A program made the position numbers and the translations under genes. The notes beneath the pieces were generated by a model, which was not told the origin of the DNA, did no database searches, and saw nothing but the letters and a program-made list of their open reading frames with translations. From contig CM064502.1 in the NCBI GenBank assembly GCA_032716605.1, positions 36,680,395 to 36,744,394 of the forward strand: a stretch of 64,000 nucleotides of DNA, read 5' to 3'. Every line of letters starts with the position of its first letter. The stretch's first letter is position 1. Below are positions 23,301 to 35,300 of the stretch, piece by piece. This stretch comes from Paralithodes platypus (lineage: Eukaryota; Arthropoda; Malacostraca; Decapoda; Lithodidae).

Positions 23301-26300
23301 CCTAGTACACTCAGCAGAACAAAACAGGAAAACTAAGCCCTGGGAATTCTGGCAACATATAAAACGTTTAAAAGGTAATACCACTACCAGAACATCCTCC
23401 CTCACTGTTAATGGCAACAAAATTACTGATCCTAGGGCTATCACAGATACATTTAAACAGACATGGCAACAAGTATACCACCCACACCCCATTGAAAGGC
23501 CTGCCGAACAACACATCCGCAATATAGAACAACATCTCACTACCATCCCTGACAACATCTCCCATGACACACACATTAACCTAAACACACTTGACCCTCA
23601 AAACATACTCACTGCTCCCATTGTGCCAGACGAAGTCAAATTCATCCTGTCTAAAGCACGGAGAAAGGCGCCTGGTGCCACGGGTATTAATCACCACCTT
23701 GTAAAGCACCTACCTAACACTTTCATAACAGCACTCACTCGCCTCTACAACGCCATCCTGGCATCAGGCTACTTTCCCGTCTGCTTCAAGACAGCGACCA
23801 TTATCCTCATTCCCAAGAAAAACCAAGACAAGACTAATCCACTAAACTACAGACCCATTAGTCTACTTGAGACTCTTGGGAAGACTCTAGAACGTATCAT
23901 AAACCACCGACTCAGACTATTTCTCGAAGACGAAGGACTCCTCACGAACATGCAATTTGGTTTTAGACAACACAGATCGACACAAGAAGCACTAAACATT
24001 ATCACAAACTACCTTCACATAAACAAACAGTCCAGACGAAAAAACAAGACAGCCTTAATTACAAAAGACATAAAACGAGCTTTTGACACAGTGTGGCACG
24101 AAGGCTTGAAGTACAAAATCTGCGAAAATTTCAACTTCCCATTAATTACTCAGAAACTTCTCTGCAACTTTTTGGATAATAGAACAGCCAAAATTAAGTT
24201 TTCTAATCTTTATTCAGATTCATTTCCACTAAACGCAGGCGTACCTCAAGGCTCAGTGCTCGCTCCTACCCTCTACATCCTATACACAAATTACTTTCCC
24301 AACCCCACTCACAATGACTCTCTCACAGTAATGTACGCAGACGATGTGACGCAAATAATAAGAGCAGACACAATAGACGCATTGACAAACAAAGCTCAAA
24401 GAGAACTTGACAAAGTAGCACAATGGGAGCAAAAATGGCGGATTCAGGCTCATCCTCAAAAATCACACGTCACATACTTTGCCAAGGGACATCTCCGCCC
24501 AAGACCCTTATTCCAGAACTCCCGAGCACCTGTCCGTAACCGCACACAAATAAATGTCTCTCCCACAAACAAAGTACTCGGCCTCACATTCGACAAAAAC
24601 ATCCGATTCCACAAACAAGCACAAACTTCCATTGCCATTGCATCAAAATCACTACAAACCATCTATCGTTTCAGAAATGCCTCAATAAAAACCAAGCTTC
24701 ACTTATACAAAGCACTTATAAGACCTCTTTTGTGCTACGTCCCACTCAGCATTTCACTTTCGGCCCCTACCAACCAACTAAAATATCAAAGATTACAAAA
24801 TAAAGCACTGAGGTGGATGTTCGGGACTCAGTGGTATGAGTTCCAGACGGCACAACATCTTCACAATCTAGCCCACATCCCCCCTCTAAATACTTATTGG
24901 CATCAATTAGCAGAAAAACAAATTATAAAACTTGAGACCTTTCATGATAACTTCATCCAAATTTTCAACATAATTTTACACCGCCCCATGTCAAACCTCC
25001 TTCACCCCAACAACAGAGAGGCACCCATTCCAATATTCACTTAAAATCAGGATTGGTAGAGGAGGTGGGTCATGCCGGCTCGTCCACAGTCCAGCCTCCC
25101 TACCACTCCTGACCTAGATTCCTAGCTTCACTTCCCATTAAAATGTATAATTTCACAGACAAAGTACAAGACAACAACCTTTTAACGTAACTCCTATAAT
25201 AATAACAGTACAGCCTTCTTACAGGTTCTGCCACTGACAGACTTCCCCAGCAGTACCCCTTTTGACTCAATGCCACCCAAAATTACCTCCCCCTATACCA
25301 TTTTCGAATACTACCACCCAAAAATACAACCCCAAAACATGCAAGCACTTTCGATCTTATACCATCCAAAATTAACTTGCTCCCCATCCCTTGCCCCCTT
25401 CTTGGCAAGCCATCCTGAATCACTAAAGTAACTTCTCCAACTAAATCAACTCAACCCCAGCTCAATTATTCAACTCACGCACGTTGGGTCAAGCCCCGAC
25501 ACCCTATTTCTCCCACTATTATCACTGTCTCTCCTACTTAACCAATAAAAACTTCCCTTCTTTCACCCTCACCCACCTTTTCTATATTCATTCATTCATT
25601 CATTCAGCTGGCCTGACACACGTATCGTCTACATCCTTTGCAATTCTGTCCCCCATACTCGCCACTTTGCATACTATTTCTCGCTCTCGACTTCTCCTTT
25701 CTCATTCTCTAATCTTTATTAAACTCAACATCCCTTCTGGTTTCAGCATAGACGTTCACCGTCGGCCAGTCGTATTGTACGCGAAGCTCTCAGATATTTC
25801 CATGTATTAGGCTTTAATGAGGTTTGGAGAGACGGACTTTTCCGTGTGTGTCCTCTCTCGGGAAGGTTGTAGACCGGTATATGTCTCCCTGGCAGGGTGT
25901 TGAGTGATTCTGCTTAGTTATTTAAAGCTAAACTAGGGGTAAGGTTACTGTGTCGTTGTCTCCGATGTGTGCAGTGTTAGCTAAGCCCTGCACGACATCG
26001 ACAGGTACTGTGGGAGCCTAGGTTGTCTTCGGGTGGGTTTACTTTGCGAGCACAGCACTGTGGTGTGAGAGGGCCATAGCCTATCCCTCACAACATAGTG
26101 CTGCCTCTTTGTGTTGACTTCTGAGGGATCGCCAGGATAGAACTAGGTACTAGAGACCTAGATTTATCAAGAGAGCATCCCCGTCATATAACGTAATCTT
26201 CATTACACCAACTTCGGACAACGTTAGGCTACGAGCCGCATGCTCGCCCATTGTTGCCCTGCCTTGATACCCCAGCTAGACTTTATTAACCGAGCAGACA

Positions 26301-29300
26301 CTGGTTAGAGATAAGCCCCCATTATTATATGTATGCCACATTATTATTCACTGCACTTTTGAGCCGAGGTTGTTGTTGAGTTGCACAACCCTAGTAGGCT
26401 GTTGCGTTGTGTCACGAAGCATTTCTTTAGTTGTCGAGCATTACTACCTTTGCGCAGTCTTTATTATTCGCCTGCCTATTATTACTATATGTCCTAGTAT
26501 TTATTGTGACCCGTATTCTGCATTATAATTGTTCAAGATTCTTTACGAACATCTTCCCAGCATCAGACATATTTCAGAAGTTTCCAGTTGATGTTGCAGG
26601 ACTAGCATTGCACTTTCTTTAATACAGGAGTGCCAGTTATTTGAGTATCTACCGTAACGTTAATTAATCACGTTACTTATCTTTTCTTTGTGTAACCTAA
26701 ACGAGTAATCTTTTACTGTTTGAGAATAGGCTGTTTCATCGAGCGTCAGCCTAGTGTGTGTGCACCAGTTACCGAGTCATAGGATACCTCGTGGTCCAGG
26801 CACGACTAAGGGCGGTAATGGTGTTTTGTTTTCCAGTGTTTAAGGCAGGGGTTGGATCTAGTGTTACCGTTGTTGCATTTTGCCATTATCTAGTCCAATG
26901 TTGAAGAGCCCTGTGTCTTTGAGAACCTGGATCGTAACAAATGGCGACCTAGCTCAGGATCTTGTGAACTAAGAGATAATTGCAGGATTGTTGTGGTCAT
27001 TTGTTTTATTGAGGAATATAGTGGGCACGTTAATTTTGTTTTGGCAAAGTAGTATAGCACTTGAGAGTCTTCAGACATTTTTGGCAAGTGAATAGTGCTA
27101 CATAAGAGTTTGGGGTACTTCTTTTCTGAATATTGTGGTGAGAAATTTTTGTGAGCATCATGTCTTATACCGGGTAAGAGGAGAATGGAGACACAGTACG
27201 TAATGTCGAAACTGAGGAACAGCAGCATGATGAAAGGGTTAATCGGGTGAACTGTGAGGAGGATGCTAGGATATTTTTGCAATGGCCTGTTACTGCCGAG
27301 CGGTTGGAGGGTATGGATCGGTACGGTCTTCAATGCCTGGCCACAGCTATCGGTCATGCAGTTACTAGCAGCATGACCAAGGATAACTTGATAACGTGTG
27401 TACTGGGCAGGGTGACTGGTGAGCGAGATGGGTTGAGAGCTCAGAGCCATTCGGCCATGCTTCCCCTACACTCGACTCCCAGCCATCCCAGTAGTTTGCC
27501 GACCCCGGGTACGCTTCCGCAGGTGGGTGGTGACTGGCAGGGTGGGTTGCCCCTGGGGGGACCACCGGTAATTTCAAACATTGTAGCACCTTCACCTCCT
27601 CAAGGGTTATCTCCAGAATTATTGCTTCAGCTCGAATTAGCTAAGATCGAAGAGAGAAAGGCTATCAGGGCAGGTGAGCAGCAAATAGAGCTAGCAAAAA
27701 TCCAAGCGGAGTCGACTAGGTACTGTGCCGACAGGGACGTAGAGAAGTCGCGAGTAGAGACAACGGGACAGCGACTTGGGGCTGGTAACCGTGCTCATGA
27801 TCAACCTCTCTCGCACTTATTGAAACTGGTTCCGGTGTTTGATGAGAGTGGTGTAACAGAATTTTTCACACGCTTTGAGAAGAAGTGCCAGGAACACCAG
27901 TGGCCAGAGAATAAATGGGCAGCACTTGTTTCCTCTAGACTTGTGGGCAAGGGACTCAGGGCTTATGATGCATTGCCGATAGAGTCGTGTATTATCTACG
28001 AGGAACTCAAGGAGGCTGTCCTGAGAGCATACGAACTACAACCAGAGACATACAGGTTGAAGTTCCGGGGTGTTACCAAGGGTCGGGAGAGCACCTTTTT
28101 GGAGTATGCCCGGGAGCTGTCCGATACTTTTGGGGATTGGCTGAGGTCGGAGAAAGCTACTACGTTTGCCGACATTAAACAGTTGGTGCTTTTAGAGCAG
28201 TTTTTCAAATGCACGGGCGGCGACCTGACGTTAAACCTTAAAGAAAAGCAACCAAAAACTCTACAGGAGGCAGCTGAGATGGCTGACCTCCGGCTATCAC
28301 TAATTCGTGGGTGCGGGTCTGCCCAGCGTAGTGAGGCAGGTAACAAGGGGCGTGACGCCCCACCCCCCCGAGTTAGTGATATACCTTATGCAAACAAGTA
28401 CAAGAGCCATGATACCAAGACTGACCACAAGACTAGCACCGTCCCGTTTAAGAAGGGGCCGGGCCCTTCCCAGTACCAAGGGAAGCCCAAAGGGGAGTTG
28501 GAGTGTTATCATTGTCATAAAAAGGGGCACTTTGCAAGAGTCTGTCCTAGCAAACCACCTACAGCAGCTGTGTCTTTGGCCTGCAACATTGGTGTGTCTC
28601 CGAAGTCATCTGAGTTTGCCCGGGGCAGTTCGTCAGAGGCTGAGGCACAGCCAATGCAGAAGCACCTGGGAGGCTCGAACCCTGCTCAGGATATTTTTTG
28701 CGACCATAGAGGGCGGGGTTGCGTGATGTGGGCGGGGTGCAAGCATGGAGTAGAGGTCTTGCGTGATACAGGTGCTTCCCAGACTCTGATGAAAAACTTG
28801 ACTGGCTACCCTATAAACGCGGCTCGGGTGGTGGTGGTGCAGGGTATTAATGCAACTCGGTCATACCCGCTGGTGCGGTTGGAGTTGGAGGTGGATGGTG
28901 TGGCACGTGAATTGGATGTCGGGATTGTGGAGAAACTGCCAGTGGAGGGCGTCGACCTTCTTCTCGGCAACGACTTTGCAATGCCCGCTTCTGAGGTTCT
29001 ACCCTTAGTCGTTGCCGAGAGGCCGGCCGACGTGAGTAGGGAAGAGCAAGAGTGGGTCGAGCGGTGCCAGACACAACCCATGGCGTGTGTTGTCACCCGA
29101 GCTCGGGCAGCTAAAGTGTCACAGCCTAGTCCTCCATCTTCAGACCAGCGGAGGAACGATCAACAGGAGGAGGCTAAAGCTGGAGTTGGTTTTAAGAGTT
29201 TTGACTCGGCGGCTCTCCTGGGTGATTCAGTATTAGCACCATTACTTAATTCTGGAGTAGCCCCTGGGCCTGTCATCGAGAGTGACGAGGCTGGGCATGA

Positions 29301-32300
29301 CGAGTCTCCACGACAGCAACGTTATGTACATCGAGAGAGACAGAGGGAGCAGCCCAGTATCGGGGAAGGTCATGCATTGCTCCGGGAGCAGTTAGATCGC
29401 TTGGCACCCTCAGATATACGTCGGTTGCAACTAGACGACCCTGAGCTCCAAACGTGTGCTAATGGAGCTGTAGAGCTCGACGAGGACAGCGATGCACAGC
29501 CAGGAGTTTTTTGTATTTAGAATGCATCCTCTATAGGCGTTTTCAAGACCCTAAACGTAGTTGGCAAGAGGGGTCCGGAGTAGTGGACCAGTTGGTGGTG
29601 CCACGGGAGTGCAGGGATAGCCTACTGAGGTTAGCGCATGACATACCACTGGCAGGACATCTAGGGGTGAGAAAAACGGTGGCGGCTTTAGAAAAATTGT
29701 TTTGGTGGCCGGGGTTGATGGGGCAGGTGGTAACCTGGATAGCAAGGTGTCATACGTGCCAGAGGGTTGGAAAACCTAACCAAACAATTCCGAGAGCCCC
29801 GTTGCACCCCATTCCTGTCAGTGGACCGCCCTTCAGTAAGGTCATCATTGATATGGTCGGACCCCTACCCCCTACTAGTGCCGGTACTAAATTTCTATTA
29901 ACTATCATGGATGTGGCCACTCGTTATCCTGATGCATATCCAATGAGAAATGGCACGGCGAAAACTGTTGTCCGGAACCTGCTCTTGTATTGCTCGCGGT
30001 ATGGTTACCCGCAAGAGGTTTTTGTTCGCGGCAAGAGAAGTACCTGGAGAGAGTCTCGGTTTGAGCGGGCTAAAGAGGTGTGGGGGTTTGTGGTGGATGG
30101 CAGTACTTACCGTTGCAACGTGATGCCATATGGTCTGAAAAATGCACCGGCCACCTTCCAGAGCTTAATGAACGACATCGTAGCAGACATCCCAAACTGT
30201 ACTGTCTACCTTGATGACGTGATCATTTATGACAACGATTTCCAAAGTCACTGTGAGCACATAGAAGCCTTATTTAGTCAACTTAGTAAAGCAGGCTTGG
30301 TGGTTAATCTGGGCAAGTGTGACTTTGTGCAAGCCACGGTGCAGTATCTGGGGTTTGTGGTTGGGTTAGGGCAGGTGAGCCCGCCCCAACAGGAGATACA
30401 GGCTATCGACTTGTTCCCCAGGCCGACCACCAAGCGGCAGACCATGAGATTTTTGGGCATGATTGGGTATTACCGCCGCTTTATAAGAGGTTATTCTACT
30501 GTGTTAGCTCCTTTGACAGATCTACTAGCTAAAGATAAAAAGTTCCGCTGGGCACCTGAGTGTGAGCAGGCGTTTCGAGTAGTTAAACACCTTTTATGCA
30601 CTCACCCTATCCTCAGGGCCCCGGACTTTGAACGACCATTTCAGTTGGCGACTGATGCCAGCGGAGTAGGGGCTGGTGCCGTACTTTTGCAGACAGACAA
30701 GGAAGGTCTTGAGCATCCAGTCAGTTTCTTTTCAAAGAAATTTAATTCAGCACAGAAAAACTATTCGGTTGTTGAAAAGGAACTGCTGGCAATCGTGTTA
30801 GCGCTCAGACACTTTGAGGTCTATGTTCCTGCCTATGGGCCAGTCGTGGTAGTGTATACCGACCACCACCCGCTTAAATTCCTCAATCAATTCCACAACC
30901 GGAATATGAGGCTGACCAGATGGTCGCTCATGTTGCAAGAGTACAACTTGGACATTCGCCATATTGCCGGTTGTGAGAATGTTATTGCGGATTTGTTGTC
31001 GCGGGTGGAGGATCCGGGGTAGGCTACCACAGTATGTTGGTATAGCCTCCTGTCTTGGCTCGCGGTGTATTTTTGCTGGGTGCTTGGTGGCTCGCGTGTG
31101 TAGCATCAGCGTAGGGTCGCAGGGCAGGAGTTGTTGGCTTTGATTCAAAGAAAATTAGGCTACATCTATAGTAGCCGCCAAAAACAACATTAAAATAAAA
31201 TATGAAAAATTAAATAAAAACTCTTTCTTTTTGATAATTAATTTTAAGATAATATTGTAGCTGAGTACTGAGTGCAGATGATTTTCCCTCAGTAGGCTGT
31301 GCTTCTTAAAGCTCGCTCTGGGAGCACAATGTTATGAATTAATGTATTATATTTGGGAAGGGTGATAAGATTTTTTTATATAAATTTTTTTTTTTTTTTT
31401 TTTTTTTTTGAGGAGACTGAGCTTGCATTCCATGAGTGGTAGAGTGGTTTGGAGTGGCAGATTCTAGCGACATTCTGCCTGTTCAGATATGGGCTCATGG
31501 TTGAGTGTCCCATATCTTGGGGGGGGTGTGACGCCTCCCGGCGTTTGCAGAATGGTTGCGTGGGGCATTGCAGCTCGCTAGCGCTCGCCAGGATGGGGGG
31601 ATGGGCTGCAGTTGTCCTAGAATTATCTGCTTTATTTGATTGGGGTCGTGTTGCCACAGACAGTCTAGAAATGGTCTTTGTTTTCGCCTGTGACAATGCA
31701 TTGTATTTGATATCATGAGTTGAACATAAGATGCATTGTAGTGAAGGAGAGAGAGAGAGCCAGCGAGCAGGGTGGGGGAGGTGAGTGTTGCTTTTCCTCC
31801 TCCTCCCTCCTCCCTCCCGGAGGAGTTGTTCGCCCGCATGGTCTTTTCTCTCGGTTTTGATTGGCTGGTGGTTCCTGGCGCCTTCTGCAGGCCTGCTGCC
31901 GGGTGAAGTAGCGGCCTGTGATTGGCTGACCACCGTGCCTTTGTGTGGGATCCTGGAGGGGTCCAGAGGAGCTATTCTCCTCGGAGCTGGCCTGACACGC
32001 GTATCGTCTACATCCTTTGCAATTCTGTCCCCCATACTCGCCACTTTGCATAATCTTTCTCTCTCGACTTCTCCTTTCTCATTCTCTAATCTTTATTAAA
32101 CTCAACATCCCTTCTGGTTTCAGCATAGACGTTCACCGTCGGCCAGTCGTATTGTACGCGAAGCTCTCAGATATTTCCATGTATTAGGCTTTAATGAGGT
32201 TTGGAGAGACGGAATTTTCCGTGTGTGTCCTCTCTCGGGAAGGTTGTAGACCGGTATATGTCTCCCTGGCAGGGTGTTGAGTGATTCTACTTAGTTATTT

Positions 32301-35300
32301 AAAGCTAAACTAGGGGTAAGGTTACTGTGTCGTTGTCTCCGATGTGTGCAGTGTTAGCTAAGCCCTGCACGACATCGACAGGTACTGTGGGAGCCTAGGT
32401 TGTCTTCGGGTGGGTTTACTTTGCGAGCACAGCACTGTGGTGTGAGAGGGCCATAGCCTATCCCTCACAACATAGTGCTGCCTCTTTGTGTTGACTTCTG
32501 AGGGATCGCCAGGATAGAACTAGGTACTAGAGACCTAGATTTATCAAGAGAGCATCCCCGTCATATAACGTAATCTTCATTATACCACCTTCGGAAAACG
32601 TTAGGCTACGAGCCGCATGCTCGCCCATTGTTGCCCTGCCTTGATACCCCAGCTAGACTTTATTAACCGAGCAGACACTGGTTAGAGATAAGCCCCCATT
32701 ATTATATTTATGCCACATTATTATTCACTGCACTTTTGAGCCGAGGTTGTTGTTGAGTAGGCTGTTGCGTTGTGTCACGAAGCATTTCTTTAGTTGTCGA
32801 GCATTACTACCTTTGCGCAGTCTTTATTATTCGCCTGCCTATTATTACTATATGTCCTAGTATTTATTGTGACCCGTATTCTGCATTATAATTGTTCAAG
32901 ATTCTTTACGAACATCTTCCCAGCATCAGACTTATTTCAGAAGTTTCCAGTTGATGTTGCAGGACTAGCATTGCACTTTCTTTAATACAGGAGTGCCAGT
33001 TATTTGAGTATCTACCGTAACGTTAATTAACCACGTTACTTATCTTTTCTTTGTGTAACCTAATGAGTAATCTTTTACTGTTCATCGAGCGTCAGCCTAG
33101 TGTGTGTGCACCAGTTACCGAGTCATAGGATACCTCGTGGTCCAGGCACGACTCAGGGCGGTAATGGTGTTTTGTTTTCCAGTGTTTAAGGCAGGGGTTG
33201 GATCTAGTGTTACCGTTGTTGCATTTTGCCATTATCTAGTCCAATGTTGAAGAGCCCTGTGTCTTTGAGAACCTGGATCGTAACTTCCTGGCGAGGTCGC
33301 CATTTGTTACGATCCAGGTGCTGAAACCAGAAGGGATGTTGAGTTTAATAAAGATTAGAGAATGAGAAAGGAGAAGTCGAGAGAGAGAAATAGTATGCAA
33401 AGTGGCGAGTATGGGGGACAGAATTGCAAAGGATGTAGACGATACGCGTGTCAGGCTAGCTCTGAGGAGAATAGCTCCTCTGGACCCCTCCAGGATCCCA
33501 CACAAAGGCACGGTGGTCAGCCAATCACAAGCCGCTACTTCACCTGGCAGCAGGCCTGCAGAAGGCGCCAGGAACCACCAGCCAATCAAAACCGAGAGAA
33601 AAGACCATGCGGGCGAACAACTCCTCCGGGAGGGAGGAGGGAGGAGGAGGAAAAGCAACACTCACCTCCCCCACCCTGCTCGCTCGCTCTCTCTCTCTCC
33701 TTCACTACAATGCATCTTATGTTCAACTCATGATATAAAATACAATGCATTGTCACAGGCGAAAACAAAGACCATTTCTAGACTGTCTGTGGTAACACGA
33801 CCCCAATGAAATAAAGCAGATCATTCTAGGACAACTGCAGCCCATCCCCCCATCCTGGCGAGCGCTAGCGAGCTGCAATGCCCCACGCAACCATTCTGCA
33901 AACGCCGGGAGGCGTCACAGTAAGCTGAATATAATCGTCTAATAGTTGCCAGAATATAATAAATAGGACGTCACCGATACAGTATGGGTTAACCATTAGT
34001 TGACATACAATTTTCCTGGCACGAAACATCATTATTATTGATTCCTTTGGGATACATTGGAACGAGGAACAACATGGGGATATAATATATTCTATTCTTA
34101 GTTGTAGACTACGGATTCCATAATACAGTGACTTGAAGGAGCCTGGATCTGCAGTGTTGGCCTTAACCCTGCTCAGGCATATTGGTCCCATATGGGCCAA
34201 AAAATATGCGTAAAACAGGTTTTTCGCGAATATTTCACAGCCGGAGGCCGATGGCAAGAAGTTTTGAAGACGAGCAGTCAGTCCGCATCGTCCTACAAGT
34301 GGGAGAGGGTGTGAGCCGCCGCTCTCTCTCCTCCCCTTTCCTGTACCAACCTGTCCGGTCACCATATGGGGTCCATAATCCCAAATGTGTACTACAAATT
34401 TCCCCTTCCTATCAAATTTGATTTAGCCCCAGAGTTCTGCCTTGTTGTCACCCAAGACCCTCAGCCATACCCTCCACAGCCCTGCAACCAAATTAATCCA
34501 GCTTATGTAATGTATGAGATATGCCTCACTTTTGTTGACCCTTTTTTTTCACTATATAATTTTGTTGTGTTATATATGACTTAATATTTACAATAGTGTA
34601 ATTTGCTCTTAGGATAATATTAAGCATTAATTGTAGTTTCTATTGGTAACAAGAAATTTAAAATCCATCAATCAGTTTTCAGGTGAGAGCCATTTAAAAT
34701 GCCAGTCCCCATATGGGGCCACATTGCTAATTTTGTTACACTTCTGGAACATTACCTGAGCAGGGTTAAGGTGAGGCTGATGGACTGTTCAGATTAAGAA
34801 GAGATGGGTCGATTTTCTGGCCCCCTTCTTCCTCGTGTTAAGACCCATTTGTTTTGAGATTATAAGGCATTCGGCCCATTAGTTTGACGATTTTAACACC
34901 TTTCGCCCCGTTTCGTTGTCAATTTCAAGACCTTTCGTGCCATTTAGGTGTCGATTATTTCCTGGCGAGCGATAGCAAGCCTGAAATTTTAAAAGGAACC
35001 GGCCTTCAACTGGTATATTTTTCTACCGAAAAATTTACAAATTTATCTTGAAGCGGGATCTAGAGGGTGATTTTTTAAGCTTGATGGAGGTCTAGCGAAA
35101 ACTAAGGAACATATAAATCAATAGACCAAAACAAAACAAAACGGTCCGTCTCCCCTTAATTTGCTACCCTGCTTCTTCTTATCACATTATACACAATATA
35201 ATCCTATGTGTCAGTTTCCACGGTACGAGGATCAACGTGACCGCCAAGACGTATGCTCCCTTCTGGGTGGAGTCAACTGAGGGCAACACCACCAGTTACT

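Larger units (their letters stand above)
20037..25613 (+). mobile_element. Jockey-like LINE, nearly full length, in the 5' LTR
   Basis: It has a 5' untranslated region (20037-20763), ORF1, ORF2, a 3' untranslated region (25045-25588) and an (ATTC)n tail at about 25588-25610. The LTR sequence resumes with AGCTGGCCTGACAC. Only AG could be a target duplication. One frameshift in ORF2 is the visible defect. Confidence 0.85.
19588..26939 (+). repeat. 5' LTR of Gmr1-like element, split by a LINE
   Basis: The LTR parts are 19588-20036 and about 25614-26939, from TGTGACGCC to CGTAACA, roughly 1.77 kb net. The 3' LTR at 31527 is uninterrupted and differs only by scattered substitutions and a few small indels, which suggests a fairly recent element. 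Confidence 0.85.
19588..33919. mobile_element. Composite retrotransposon insertion with GTAA duplication
   Basis: Starts TGTGACGCC and ends GGCGTCACA, flanked by GTAA at 19584-19587 and 33920-33923. The flanks rejoin into a family C element. Contents: plus-strand Gmr1-like element (5' LTR, gag-protease, IN-RT, 3' LTR), a LINE inside the 5' LTR, then 20 bp of reversed leader and a short inverted LTR. Both outer ends are therefore U3 termini, which ordinary LTR integration does not give. Confidence 0.85.
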
